Below, one piece after another: positions 15,917-23,698 of a stretch of 64,000 nt of DNA (the stretch's first letter is position 1; each line of letters begins with the position of its first letter). A model generated the notes under the pieces. It worked only from the letters and a program-made list of their open reading frames with translations, was not told the origin of the DNA and searched no databases. A program made the translations under genes and the position numbers. The stretch is from Roseococcus microcysteis (GTDB lineage Bacteria > Pseudomonadota > Alphaproteobacteria > Acetobacterales > Acetobacteraceae), in contig NZ_CP061718.1 of the NCBI RefSeq assembly GCF_014764365.1, positions 2,310,501 to 2,374,500 on the forward strand, in the 5' to 3' direction.

Positions 15917-16624
15917 TTGGGTAGCGCTCGTTGCCTGTTGGCACAGCCTCGTGCTGTGCCGCGTATCCCTCGGCCATGCCGATGCGCAGCGCGAGCAGCA
16001 GCTCGGCAGCGGCCCAGCCGGTGGCGCCCATTTCGCGGGACGCGGCGAGTGCGCCGGCGGTGTCGAGGGTGAGGCCGGTCATCGAGGCCTCGGCACAAGC
16101 CGTGCCGGCGGACCAGCAGGCGTGGCCCTCGATGCTGGTCGGCGCATGCGCCGCGTAGGGGCACTCGGCGCCGCAGTCGCGCCCCAAGGCCGTGCAGCCG
16201 CGGCAGTATTCGGGCCCGCGGCCGAAGTGCCAGGCGGCGCGGGCCCTTAGGCGTTTCCCTCCAGGGCTACGGCAGCGACGGGGGCCGTGGCTCGGTCCCA
16301 GAAGGCGGCGGCGATCTCGTCCATGTCCATCAGGCGCTCGACGGCCTCGGGGGAGAGGGGAAGCGGCTTGCCGGCTGCGTCGCCGACGCCCTCCCAGGCC
16401 AGCACCGCATGCCGGCCGAGCGCCTTGACCAGGAAGGCGAAGGAGAGGCCGCGGGCCATGTCGGGGTCGAGGTCGGGATCAGCAATGCGGATGGCCGTCA
16501 AACGGCGCGCGGCGGCGGCCTGGGCAGCGGCCATCACCGCGGTGGTCACGGGGCGGATCTCCACGCGGACGCCGCGCGGCAGGTCGAGCCAGTACGGCTC
16601 GGCCGGGAGGTCGAGGGTGAGCAC
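15897..16624 (-). CDS. Tail assembly chaperone, -1 frameshift fusion product (G-T type)
   Basis: Ribosomes slipping back one base at GGGAAAC (16253-16259) leave the short chaperone frame six bases before its stop. They then read a second open frame to a TGA at 15897. The extension (about 118 residues) begins GKRLRARAAWHFGRGPEYC and continues RGCTALGRDCGAECPY. It is Cys-rich near the junction and ends in an Ala-rich helix-like stretch (TGWAAAELLLALRIGMAEG). The extension frame has no good start of its own. This is the arrangement of lambda G/GT and many siphophages, directly upstream of the tape measure gene, whose product the chaperone coats. The fusion is inferred from sequence only. Confidence 0.7.
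16247..16624 (-). CDS. Tail assembly chaperone, short form (G type)
   Basis: The product is 125 aa. The GTG at 16624 is preceded by AAAGGAG with a 6-base gap, so it is preferred over an ATG further upstream. The product starts VLTLDLPAEPYWLDLPRGVR and includes MARGLSFAFLVKALGRHAVLAWEG. Small helical proteins like this between tail tube and tape measure genes are tail assembly chaperones. They are needed to build the tail but absent from the virion. Its last codons GAG GGA AAC GCC TAA contain the frameshift heptamer. The frame order and position support the call more than sequence family does. Confidence 0.7.
   Translation of the reverse strand: MLTLDLPAEPYWLDLPRGVRVEIRPVTTAVMAAAQAAAARRLTAIRIADPDLDPDMARGLSFAFLVKALGRHAVLAWEGVGDAAGKPLPLSPEAVERLMDMDEIAAAFWDRATAPVAAVALEGNA
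16253..16259 (-). promoter_or_regulatory. Programmed -1 ribosomal frameshift site GGGAAAC
   Basis: On the minus strand the heptamer reads G GGA AAC in the zero frame, fitting X-XXY-YYZ exactly (lambda uses GGGAAAG). It lies two codons before the stop of the chaperone gene, and the -1 frame is open from here to 15897. Confidence 0.75.
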
Positions 16625-16765
16625 AGAATTCTCCTTTGCTAAGGGCTGAGTTGGACCGGGTGCTTGCGGGAACATTCGTGACCGCCGCCTGCGTGCTGAT
16701 TGGCCCCTTTCAGGGCGGCGACGGCTGCATCAGTCCGGGAGCATCCGCCGCGGAAGGCGTCGTGC

Positions 16766-17740
16766 TCAGCGCGGCAGTCCAACCGCAGCCGTCATGCGTG
16801 GCACGATACGCAGGTAGACCAGCACCCCGAGCAATTCGATGAGCGATTGCAAGACCACGACGACGGCCACGCCCACCCAGACCGGCGGCAGGGCGAGCGC
16901 CAGAGGCAGGACGACAAAGGAGTTCCGGGTGCCGAGGCTGAAGATCAGCGTCCGCGTCGCCGGTACCGGTAGCCGGAAGACCCGCCCAAGCGCCAGGCCG
17001 ATCAGGAGGGCTACGATCAGAAAGGCAACGAAGACCCCCAGCACCTGGCCCATGATCGGGAGCGAGCTCATCACGGCCTCCAACTGCGACGCTGCGATCA
17101 GGAAGACAACAACGCCAAGCAGCGGGACCGGCAGCCAGGCCAGGCGCTCAATGAGGATTTCGCGCCCGCGGGCACGCTCCACCCAGCGCTCCGTGAGCCA
17201 GGCCGCGACAAGCGGGAGGACGATCAGGGTGAGAAAGACGATTGCGATCCGCTCGACCACCAGGATCTCAAGGAGCGCATCGCCCATGAAGACCCAGAGG
17301 TAGATCGGCAGCAGCAGGAACTGGAGGACCAGCATCACGGGCGTCACAGCGATGGCCCGCGGCGTGTCCCCCTGTCCAAGATGGGTGAACGTGATGAACC
17401 AGTCCGTGCAGGGCACGAGCAGCACCAGCAACACGCCCAAACGGATGCCTGGATCGGGCGGCAGAAGGAGCAGCAGCCCCCCGACCACAATGGGAATGAG
17501 GACGAAGTTCCCGACAAGCGCCGCCCCCATGAAGCGGCGATCCTTGAAGGCATCCGAGATGTGGGTCAGCGGTACCTGCGTGAAGGTGGCATAGAGCAGC
17601 AGGCCCAGGGCGGGCCAGATCACCGCCTCCAGCGCGCCAGCCAGGTCTGGCCTCGTCCAGCCGAGCGCGAGGCCAAGGAGGACGGCTGCCAGATACAACC
17701 AGATCTGATGCTTTTCGAGCTGTTGTCGGGTCATGAGCAT
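16766..17740 (-). CDS. SBF-family transporter (bile acid:sodium symporter / arsenic-resistance-like), prophage cargo
   Basis: The product is 324 aa with about ten hydrophobic segments. Features are WPALGLLLYATFTQVPLTHI, VLLVPCTDWFITFTHLGQGD and LIFSLGTRNSFVVLPLALALP, matching the SBF/ACR3 superfamily (PF01758). The Pro-Cys-Thr motif in the fourth helix recalls the cysteine of arsenite exporters, and such proteins are commonly annotated arsenic resistance protein. The true substrate is unknown. The gene lies between tail tube and tail chaperone genes, on the same strand, where no structural gene of this kind is expected. It is therefore a moron that could change host physiology in the lysogen. 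It may be read with the late operon or from its own promoter. Confidence 0.65.
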   Translation of the reverse strand: MLMTRQQLEKHQIWLYLAAVLLGLALGWTRPDLAGALEAVIWPALGLLLYATFTQVPLTHISDAFKDRRFMGAALVGNFVLIPIVVGGLLLLLPPDPGIRLGVLLVLLVPCTDWFITFTHLGQGDTPRAIAVTPVMLVLQFLLLPIYLWVFMGDALLEILVVERIAIVFLTLIVLPLVAAWLTERWVERARGREILIERLAWLPVPLLGVVVFLIAASQLEAVMSSLPIMGQVLGVFVAFLIVALLIGLALGRVFRLPVPATRTLIFSLGTRNSFVVLPLALALPPVWVGVAVVVVLQSLIELLGVLVYLRIVPRMTAAVGLPR

Positions 17741-17795
17741 AGCATAAGCGGTCGCGCGGTGGTCGGGCGAGCGCGGCGCAATCCGGTAGGGAGCG

Positions 17796-18752
17796 TCACG
17801 TATAATCGCTGGCTGGCTGCTGGTTCCGCAGCACCACCGTCATCATCCGCGTCGCCGTGGCGTTGAAGGCGGCGCGGAAATCAAAGCTGGCCTCCACCCC
17901 CGCCGGCCCTTCGATCGGCGTCTTGGCCAGCGCCAGGTACACCTCATGCAGCGTGACGGTGAGGCTGCGGTTCGCGTCGATTGTGTAGGCAAAGGCGAAC
18001 TCCGCCGCCGTGCCGTTCTGCGCCTGCGTCAGCAGCGTGGTGTTCTCGAAGCGCGCGGTGATTTGCCCCGTGGCGCGCGACACACCGGGATCGGCACCCT
18101 CGATCCGGCGATCGGCGCGGATGGTCCGCACAGTCTCGATGCTGTTGGAGTAGGCCAGCCGCGCCCCAGTCACCTGCGCCAGCGCCGCGCCGCTCCGCGT
18201 GACGGATCCTTGAGCCTTGTTGAAGGCCGTATAGGCGGCGGTGAGGGGCGAGCCGCCCGAGGTCGCGCCCGACCGCACCGAGCCCTGCGCCACCAGCTTG
18301 ATGGTGGCCGTCGCCGGCCCGGTCGGCGAGAAGTCGATCTCCAGCGTGTCAGCGCGTACGCCGGTGCAGACGTCGAAGGACGGCACGTCCGGATAGCCGG
18401 TCTCGATCGCCTGGGACGGCAGCGCCGCCGCGCCCGAGCCGAAGGTGTGGATGAAGTTCGGGCTGGTGCCGGTGGTGGTCGGCGCGCCGAGCAGCAGGCG
18501 CAGCCAGTGGCCGGTGTTAATCAGGTCGATCGGCACCACGACGTCGCCGGCGACGGTGACGGTGTCGAGGAAGGGCGCGGCGGGATCGCGATTGCCACCG
18601 AGGCCGATGACATCCGCGTCCAGCAGCGGCTGCTCGGCGCCGAGGCTGCTGGAGAGGAAGGGCACGCGGCGCCAGTTCCCACCCGGGGCGGTGCCGTAGG
18701 TGACCTCCGGGATCATGAGCAGGCGCGAGTTGGCGCCAATGGCACGGGGCAT
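17796..18752 (-). CDS. Phage major tail tube protein
   Basis: The product is 318 aa. It starts MPRAIGANSRLLMIPEVTYG, with GTAPGGNWRRVPF and then LTVTLHEVYLALAKTPIEGP near the C-terminus. The sequence is beta-rich and Thr/Gly rich, with two similar halves, as in two-domain tail tube subunits. In gene order it follows the tail terminator and precedes the tail chaperone and tape measure, the fixed place of the tube gene in siphophages. No catalytic motif is present. It would polymerise into hexameric rings around the tape measure protein. Confidence 0.7.
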   Translation of the reverse strand: MPRAIGANSRLLMIPEVTYGTAPGGNWRRVPFLSSSLGAEQPLLDADVIGLGGNRDPAAPFLDTVTVAGDVVVPIDLINTGHWLRLLLGAPTTTGTSPNFIHTFGSGAAALPSQAIETGYPDVPSFDVCTGVRADTLEIDFSPTGPATATIKLVAQGSVRSGATSGGSPLTAAYTAFNKAQGSVTRSGAALAQVTGARLAYSNSIETVRTIRADRRIEGADPGVSRATGQITARFENTTLLTQAQNGTAAEFAFAYTIDANRSLTVTLHEVYLALAKTPIEGPAGVEASFDFRAAFNATATRMMTVVLRNQQPASDYT

Positions 18753-18765
18753 GGGAAAACTCCTG

Positions 18766-19194
18766 TCAGGCCAGCGGCGAGCCGGCGACGGTAAAGACCA
18801 GCGTCACGGGAATGGCGGCGGCGCGCACCGCGGCGGCGCCCTCCGTCTCGACGTCATCGAACCCAGGCGCGCCGGGCTGCGCCCATTCCACCGCGCCGCC
18901 GAGGGTGCGGTCCGCGGTGATGGCGGCGCCGATCTCCACGAGCAGTGCGTCGAGCACCGCCGTGCTGGTCGCCACCACCTCCACCACGGCGCGATGTTCG
19001 ATCTGCCACGCGAGCGGGGAGAGGATCGGCGTCTCCTCCACCGTCTCGCCATCGCGCAGCACCACCAGCCCGCCAGGCGGCAGGCGCTGCGGCGCGGTCT
19101 CATTGCGGAGCAGTTTGGCCGCGGGGTTTCGCAGGGCCAGGGCGGCGCTCAGGCGGGCGGACAGGGCGGTCAGGGCCAACTCGCGGACACTCAC
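18766..19194 (-). CDS. Tail terminator-like protein
   Basis: The product is 142 aa. The opening MSVRELALTALSARLSAALA, with LPPGGLVVLRDG and IEHRAVVEVV, matches the small proteins found between head-tail connector and tail tube genes (lambda gpU position). Homologues are sometimes mislabelled acyl-CoA transferase. The last residues (PVTLVFTVAG) form beta strands. The start overlaps the stop of the DUF6441 gene by four bases, so translation is coupled. It presumably caps the tail tube and joins it to the head. Confidence 0.55.
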   Translation of the reverse strand: MSVRELALTALSARLSAALALRNPAAKLLRNETAPQRLPPGGLVVLRDGETVEETPILSPLAWQIEHRAVVEVVATSTAVLDALLVEIGAAITADRTLGGAVEWAQPGAPGFDDVETEGAAAVRAAAIPVTLVFTVAGSPLA

Positions 19195-19913
19195 TGTCCA
19201 CGCCCCGTCTCGGCGCCCCAGGCCGCCACAAAGCGCCGCGGCAGGCGGCGCAGGGCGCGCAGCGACGCACCACGCACGTCGAGCCGCTTGCGCAGCAGCA
19301 CCTGGGGCAGGAGAAGAAACATCGGCACCATCCCCTGCTCCAGCAGGCCGCGGGCCCAGGCCTCACGCCCCTTGCGGTTGGCCGTGCCGACCTCGACCAC
19401 GCCACCGGCCATGAGCCGCGTGCGCCGCCGCCGCCCGGTGCCTTGTCCCTGCCGCAGCGGCAGGCACCACACGAAGCCCCGGCCCGATTTGAACGGGCGG
19501 AGGAAGGCCTGGCCGGAGGCGACCATCTGCGCCGGGGTGACCCGCAGCCCCTTGTCGCCGCGCCCGCGCCAGCCGCGGGCGGCATTAAAGCCCGTCGCGA
19601 TGGCCAGGAACTTCCCGCCACCCTTGGGGCGGATCAGCGCGCCGCGGTCGAAGGCGTCGATCACCAGCGGGGTCTTGCTCCAGACCAGCCCGGCCGCGCG
19701 CAGTGAGACGCCGCTGCGGGGAAACACCTGCGAGCGCCAGGCATTGGCGATGCCGCGCGCCTTGCCGCCGAGGGAGCCGGTGACCTGCTGGCGCAGTTCG
19801 CGCTTGAGCGCGTCGGTTTCCTCGCGCACGGCGCGGGAGGCGGCGCGCTCGCCGGCGCGGACCTCCTCGGCCAGCGCCTTGCGGAGGTCGCCCACGATGG
19901 CGGTGAGACGCAT
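19191..19913 (-). CDS. DUF6441 family phage protein
   Basis: The product is 240 aa. It has an N-terminal helical region (RLTAIVGDLRKALAEEVRAG) and a central FLRPFKSGRGFVWCLPLRQG. Its C-terminus (LEQGMVPMFLLLPQVLLRKR followed by LDVRGASLRAL) is typical of the DUF6441 group. These genes sit between head-tail joining and tail terminator genes. They are probably neck or tail-completion proteins analogous to HK97 gp10/lambda gpZ. It is strongly basic (many Arg). It overlaps the tail terminator gene by four bases and is 3 bp from the preceding gene. Confidence 0.6.
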   Translation of the reverse strand: MRLTAIVGDLRKALAEEVRAGERAASRAVREETDALKRELRQQVTGSLGGKARGIANAWRSQVFPRSGVSLRAAGLVWSKTPLVIDAFDRGALIRPKGGGKFLAIATGFNAARGWRGRGDKGLRVTPAQMVASGQAFLRPFKSGRGFVWCLPLRQGQGTGRRRRTRLMAGGVVEVGTANRKGREAWARGLLEQGMVPMFLLLPQVLLRKRLDVRGASLRALRRLPRRFVAAWGAETGRGQ

Positions 19914-19916
19914 GGG

Positions 19917-20225
19917 CTATCGCCGGCAGAGCACGCGCCAGGCGACACCCGCGGCATCGCGCTCGGCGCTGTCCACCGTCAGCAGATCCGCGCCGAGGGT
20001 GAAGCTGTCGCCCGACTCGATGGCAGGCAGCGCGGCCAGGGGCACGGTGAGGATGTCGGTGGCCTGGAGGATGCTGGTGCCAAAGCCGTCTGCCACGCGG
20101 TCGGGGCTGGAGCGCAGCACTCGCAGCGGGATCCCCGCGCCGGTGCCCGCGGCCCGGTAGGTCGCCCCGACGCCGAGGTTAGGATCCGCCGCCAGCACGG
20201 CCAGCGCCGCATTGAAAGCGGTCAT
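19917..20225 (-). CDS. Head-tail connector-like protein
   Basis: The 102-aa product starts at ATG 20225, which overlaps the stop of the upstream gene. It begins MTAFNAALAVLAADPNLGVG and contains GIPLRVLRSSPDRVADGFGT. The beta-rich body ends in SGDSFTLGADLLTVDSAERD. Small proteins with this form, located before a DUF6441/gp10-like gene, act as head completion or stopper proteins. This role is inferred from gene order. No enzymatic motif is visible. Confidence 0.45.
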   Translation of the reverse strand: MTAFNAALAVLAADPNLGVGATYRAAGTGAGIPLRVLRSSPDRVADGFGTSILQATDILTVPLAALPAIESGDSFTLGADLLTVDSAERDAAGVAWRVLCRR

Positions 20226-20500
20226 CCCAGCCCGAACCAGGAGGCCAGCTTGGCGCCCATGGCCGCACCGATGATGCCGCCCGCCGCCGCCGCCCCGGTG
20301 GCCGGCACCGCCATGGGCATGCCACCGCTGCCTCCGACGGCGGAGAGCGATAGCCGGGCGGTGAGCGCCGCCATGGCCTTGACCAGTTCGGTCACCGTGC
20401 GCGTGAGCTCGCGCATATCGGCGTCGCCCTCGCCGAGCCGCCGCTCGATCTCCGTGAGGCGGGCGATGATCGCGCCGAGCTCGCGGTCGTGGTGGGTCAT
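20222..20500 (-). CDS. Small phage protein with C-terminal hydrophobic segment
   Basis: The product is 92 aa. The N-terminal half (HHDRELGAIIARLTEIERRL, with MRELTRTVTELVKAMAAL) is predicted coiled coil. The C-terminal third (VPATGAAAAGGIIGAAMGAKL) is hydrophobic and glycine rich and could span the membrane. It overlaps both neighbours by four bases. Given the muramidase-like gene immediately upstream, a lysis accessory (holin- or spanin-like) role is possible, but no family is recognised. Confidence 0.4.
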   Translation of the reverse strand: MTHHDRELGAIIARLTEIERRLGEGDADMRELTRTVTELVKAMAALTARLSLSAVGGSGGMPMAVPATGAAAAGGIIGAAMGAKLASWFGLG

Positions 20501-21153
20501 GGCACGATCTCCCGCTGACGCTGCAGGCGCTGGAGGATGGCCCAGGCCGCGGCACCCGCGACGGCCAGCGCCACGCCCCAGGGGCCGAGGGCACGCGCCA
20601 CAGAGGCGAGGCGATCAGCGTGCGGGGCGATGAGTTCCACCGCCTCCAGGACGGTGGCGGCGGTCAGGCCCGCGGCCGCGGCACCGGCGGCAGCACGGAC
20701 GGTGCCGGTGCGGGCGATGCCGGGCTCCACCAGCCCGGCCAGGCGCAGCCCCTCGGCGATCACCTCCGGCGCATAGGGCTGGCCGCCCAGTTCGTGGCGG
20801 ATGATGGCCTCGACCAGCCCCCGCAGCGTGGCGGCGTCGTGCAGGTCGACGGGGTCATCGAGCCCCACCGCCAGGCGCTTGGCCACCGCGTCCTGGTAGG
20901 CGCGGGTGTTGTTCTCCGCGCTGGGCGCCCAGCGCGCCACGATGCCGCGCACGGTGCGCAGGCCGTGCCGGTCCTGGTAGCTCTGCAGCAGCAGGGCGAG
21001 CGCGCGGATGCCGTGCTGGTGCGAGTGGAACCGGCAGAAGCGCCCATCCGAGGGTGGATCGGCCAGGCCGAGCCATTTGTTGGCCGGGACGTGCTCGATG
21101 TTGCCGGGGTTGCGGTTGCGATAGCCCCGCGCGGCCTTGGGATCCCCGTTCAT
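20497..21153 (-). CDS. Lysozyme-like phage protein with membrane segments
   Basis: The product is 218 aa. Residues 1-115 carry GYRNRNPGNIE, FHSHQHGIRALALLLQSYQD and RWAPSAENNTRAYQDAVAKR. This pattern is shared by phage structural muramidase/transglycosylase-type proteins, which open the cell wall on entry or at lysis. Residues about 152-172 and 188-208 (PWGVALAVAGAAAWAIL) are hydrophobic. The enzyme could therefore be membrane tethered. It lies amid head genes rather than a separate lysis cassette, and no other endolysin is obvious in the prophage. The start ATG at 21153 overlaps the decoration-protein stop. Confidence 0.5.
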   Translation of the reverse strand: MNGDPKAARGYRNRNPGNIEHVPANKWLGLADPPSDGRFCRFHSHQHGIRALALLLQSYQDRHGLRTVRGIVARWAPSAENNTRAYQDAVAKRLAVGLDDPVDLHDAATLRGLVEAIIRHELGGQPYAPEVIAEGLRLAGLVEPGIARTGTVRAAAGAAAAGLTAATVLEAVELIAPHADRLASVARALGPWGVALAVAGAAAWAILQRLQRQREIVP

Positions 21154-21497
21154 GCGCCGGACGCCGGAACGCGGAGCAGCACGGCGCGGACGGTGGCGTC
21201 CGCGGCGAGCGCTGCCACGGCGGCGATGCCCACCTGGAAATTGCCGGTGGCGGTGGTGGTGAGGCGGCGGTTGGTGTCGTCCCAAAAGAGGCGCGCACCG
21301 GCAGTGATGGCCAGCGCCGGCTGCTTGGTGATGTCGAACACGCCCTTGGTCTGGCATTCGATGACGGCGTTTTGCACGCCATCGACGGCAGCCACGCCAA
21401 AGAGCGCCCCGACCAGGACGCCCTGGCCGGAGAGGATGCCGCCCGCATAGGGGACGGCGATGGCCAGGCTGTTGCCCGGCTGGACGTAGTTGCGCAT
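21150..21497 (-). CDS. DUF2190 capsid decoration / stabilisation protein
   Basis: The product is 115 aa. MRNYVQPGNSLAIAVPYAGG, FGVAAVDGVQNAVIECQTKG and WDDTNRRLTTTATGN are the standard blocks of DUF2190. This family sits beside phage major capsid genes and acts like lambda gpD, trimerising on the shell to stabilise it. It follows the protease-capsid fusion gene with an 83-bp gap and overlaps the next gene. The call is well supported by both sequence and position. Confidence 0.8.
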   Translation of the reverse strand: MRNYVQPGNSLAIAVPYAGGILSGQGVLVGALFGVAAVDGVQNAVIECQTKGVFDITKQPALAITAGARLFWDDTNRRLTTTATGNFQVGIAAVAALAADATVRAVLLRVPASGA

Positions 21498-21580
21498 GGG
21501 GATGGGAGCTCCAGAAACGCAGAAGGCGTCCCGAAGGACGCCCTCTGCATGGGTTCACGATGGAACGGGATGAGCCGGGA

Positions 21581-23674
21581 TCAGGTGCCCGAATTGAACC
21601 AGGCGCCGCGCCAGTCGATGGCGCCCACGCCGAAGTCGAAGATCACGCTGACCTCGACGCCGTCCACGCCCTGGACGTTGCCGGTCGTGACCTGCGGTCC
21701 CTCCGCCCCGTTGAGGTAGCCGTAGACGTAGACCGGCGCCGCCATCGGGTCGGAGAACAGGTACCAGCGGTTCGCCGGGATCAGCGGCTCGACCAGCGGC
21801 TGGACGAAGCCGGCATAGACGTTGGCGTTGCTGGTCTGGGTCGCCTGGACGGAGACGGTGAGCTGCCGCGCCGCGAGCTCCTGGTTCGGCCCGACCAGCA
21901 GCCGCATCTGCGCGCCGACGGCGATCGGCAGGCCGTCGAGGGTCTTCTGGCGCATCACCGCGGCACGGCCCAGCGCCAGGTTCGGCAGGTCGAGCGCGGT
22001 GCCGGCCCCTGCCTTGTTGGCCCGCGCCGCCGCCGTCCCGAACACCGCCGCGGCACCGGTGATGAGCGTGGGCCCGTCGCCATTGGCCGCGTTCAGCAGC
22101 TGGTAGGCGGTGGCGTTCTCGAAATCGGCGACCCGTCGGCCGATCATGCTGGCGAAGTCGGTGAAGGCACCGAGATCATCGTTGACCAGCATCTGCCGCG
22201 TGACACGGATGCGCCGGGCGAAGGTCTGCAGGAACACCAGCTCCTGGCTTTCGGACATGGTGCCGGCCTGAACCTCGCCATTCTCCGACAGCGGCAGCAG
22301 GGTCGGGAAGTCGCCGACGCGGAGGTGGCGGTGCGGCTTGAAGTCCCGAAAATCGCGGCGGAGGAACAGCGTCCGGTAGGTGGGTGCCGCCGGGGCATAG
22401 GCCGCCAGCAGCATCTTGTTGGCCGCGGCCGAGAGCAGCGCGGGGAAGTCGCTGGTGGTTTGGAAGGCGCGCTCGGCCAGGATGGTCGGGTTGCGCGGCA
22501 CGTTGCGCTCGCCGCGGGCACGGAGCAGCTCGCCGATCATGTCGGAGGGGCGCCAGCCCAGGAACTCGGTGTGGCGGCCGGTCGCCGGCGCCTGGTAGCC
22601 GGGCATGGTGCGGGCGGCCAGCGCCTCGGCCATGGCGTCGAGGATCTGGGTCGGGTCCTCGTTGGACGGGCCGGTGTCGGGGCGCGCCGGCAGGGACGGG
22701 CGCGCGGCGCCGCTGGTGAAGGCGTCCCACAGGCGGCCGCGCAGCACCTCGGGCGATACGCGGTCGCGGATGGCGGCCTCCCGCATCGTGTCGAGCATGT
22801 CGGCGGTCACCAGTCCGCGGGCGGCGGCCAGCACCGGCTCATAGCCGGCGATGCGCTCGACCGCGGCGCGTTCGGCCTCGGCGCGGATGGCCTCGAGGTC
22901 GGGGGCGGTCGGCGCGGCACGGGTCGGCTCGGGCGGGGAGGCTGCGGTCACGGTGGTCTCCTGGGGCGGGATGGTGGGCGGCGACGCAGCGGGCGGCGCC
23001 GAAGGGGCAGCCGGGGTCTCCGGCGTCGTCTCGGTCATGGGGTGTTCCTCGGTCAGGGCAGGTTCGATGGCGGTGGCGGGAGTGCCCTGCGTCTCCTCGC
23101 CACGGATCACGGCCAAGCCATCCACCGGGACGGGCACGATCGAGATCTCGTAGGGCTCCCAATCCACGGCGCGGTGGATCGTCTGGCCGGTGGCGGCATC
23201 GGGCCGTGGGTCGTAGCGATGCACGCGGTAGCCGACGCTCACCGACTGCAGCGTGCCGTCGGCGACGCGCTGCCAGACCGGCTCGACGTCGTCGGCGCCG
23301 CTGAATTGCAGGGTGGCGTAGCCGCGGCCGGCCTCTAGGCGCGCCGCAGTGACCCGGCCCAGCACGTCGCGCGTGCCGGCGCGGCGGTGGGTGTCCAGCA
23401 CGGGCGCCCGACCGGAGCGGAGCGCGTCCATGCGCACCGCCTCGGGCCGCATGTCGAGCTCTTCGAGGATCGGCCCATAGGGCGGCACGAAGTTGCGGGC
23501 CCGCGCGCCGGTGGACCACACCACCTCGACGGTGCGGGCCGCGCGATTGACCGTGACGGGCGCCGCCAAGGCGCGGCAGGCGGTGATTGACTGCCCACCG
23601 GTGGGAAGTCGATCGGGCGCAGCGTCTCCGTCCAGTGCGGGCGATTCCCCGCCTGGCTCGATCGGCTCTGTCAT
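21581..23674 (-). CDS. Prohead protease fused to major capsid protein
   Basis: The product is 697 aa. Residues about 30-190 are an HK97-type (S78) prohead protease: the His is in PVLDTHRRAGTRDVLGRV, and the Ser is in GTLQSVSVGYRVHRYD. A Pro/Ala-rich, low-complexity linker covers about 205-270, a plausible scaffold segment to be cut out. The remainder is an HK97-fold major capsid protein: SDMIGELLRARGERNVPRNP, NGEVQAGTMSESQELVFLQT, ending VIFDFGVGAIDWRGAWFNSGT (last part). Fusion makes protease and shell at a fixed 1:1 ratio and requires self-cleavage. Such fusions are known in some phages. The reading frame is continuous, so this is not a sequencing artefact within this window. Confidence 0.85.
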   Translation of the reverse strand: MTEPIEPGGESPALDGDAAPDRLPTGGQSITACRALAAPVTVNRAARTVEVVWSTGARARNFVPPYGPILEELDMRPEAVRMDALRSGRAPVLDTHRRAGTRDVLGRVTAARLEAGRGYATLQFSGADDVEPVWQRVADGTLQSVSVGYRVHRYDPRPDAATGQTIHRAVDWEPYEISIVPVPVDGLAVIRGEETQGTPATAIEPALTEEHPMTETTPETPAAPSAPPAASPPTIPPQETTVTAASPPEPTRAAPTAPDLEAIRAEAERAAVERIAGYEPVLAAARGLVTADMLDTMREAAIRDRVSPEVLRGRLWDAFTSGAARPSLPARPDTGPSNEDPTQILDAMAEALAARTMPGYQAPATGRHTEFLGWRPSDMIGELLRARGERNVPRNPTILAERAFQTTSDFPALLSAAANKMLLAAYAPAAPTYRTLFLRRDFRDFKPHRHLRVGDFPTLLPLSENGEVQAGTMSESQELVFLQTFARRIRVTRQMLVNDDLGAFTDFASMIGRRVADFENATAYQLLNAANGDGPTLITGAAAVFGTAAARANKAGAGTALDLPNLALGRAAVMRQKTLDGLPIAVGAQMRLLVGPNQELAARQLTVSVQATQTSNANVYAGFVQPLVEPLIPANRWYLFSDPMAAPVYVYGYLNGAEGPQVTTGNVQGVDGVEVSVIFDFGVGAIDWRGAWFNSGT

Positions 23675-23698
23675 AAGGGGTTCTCCTGGGCAGCGCCG

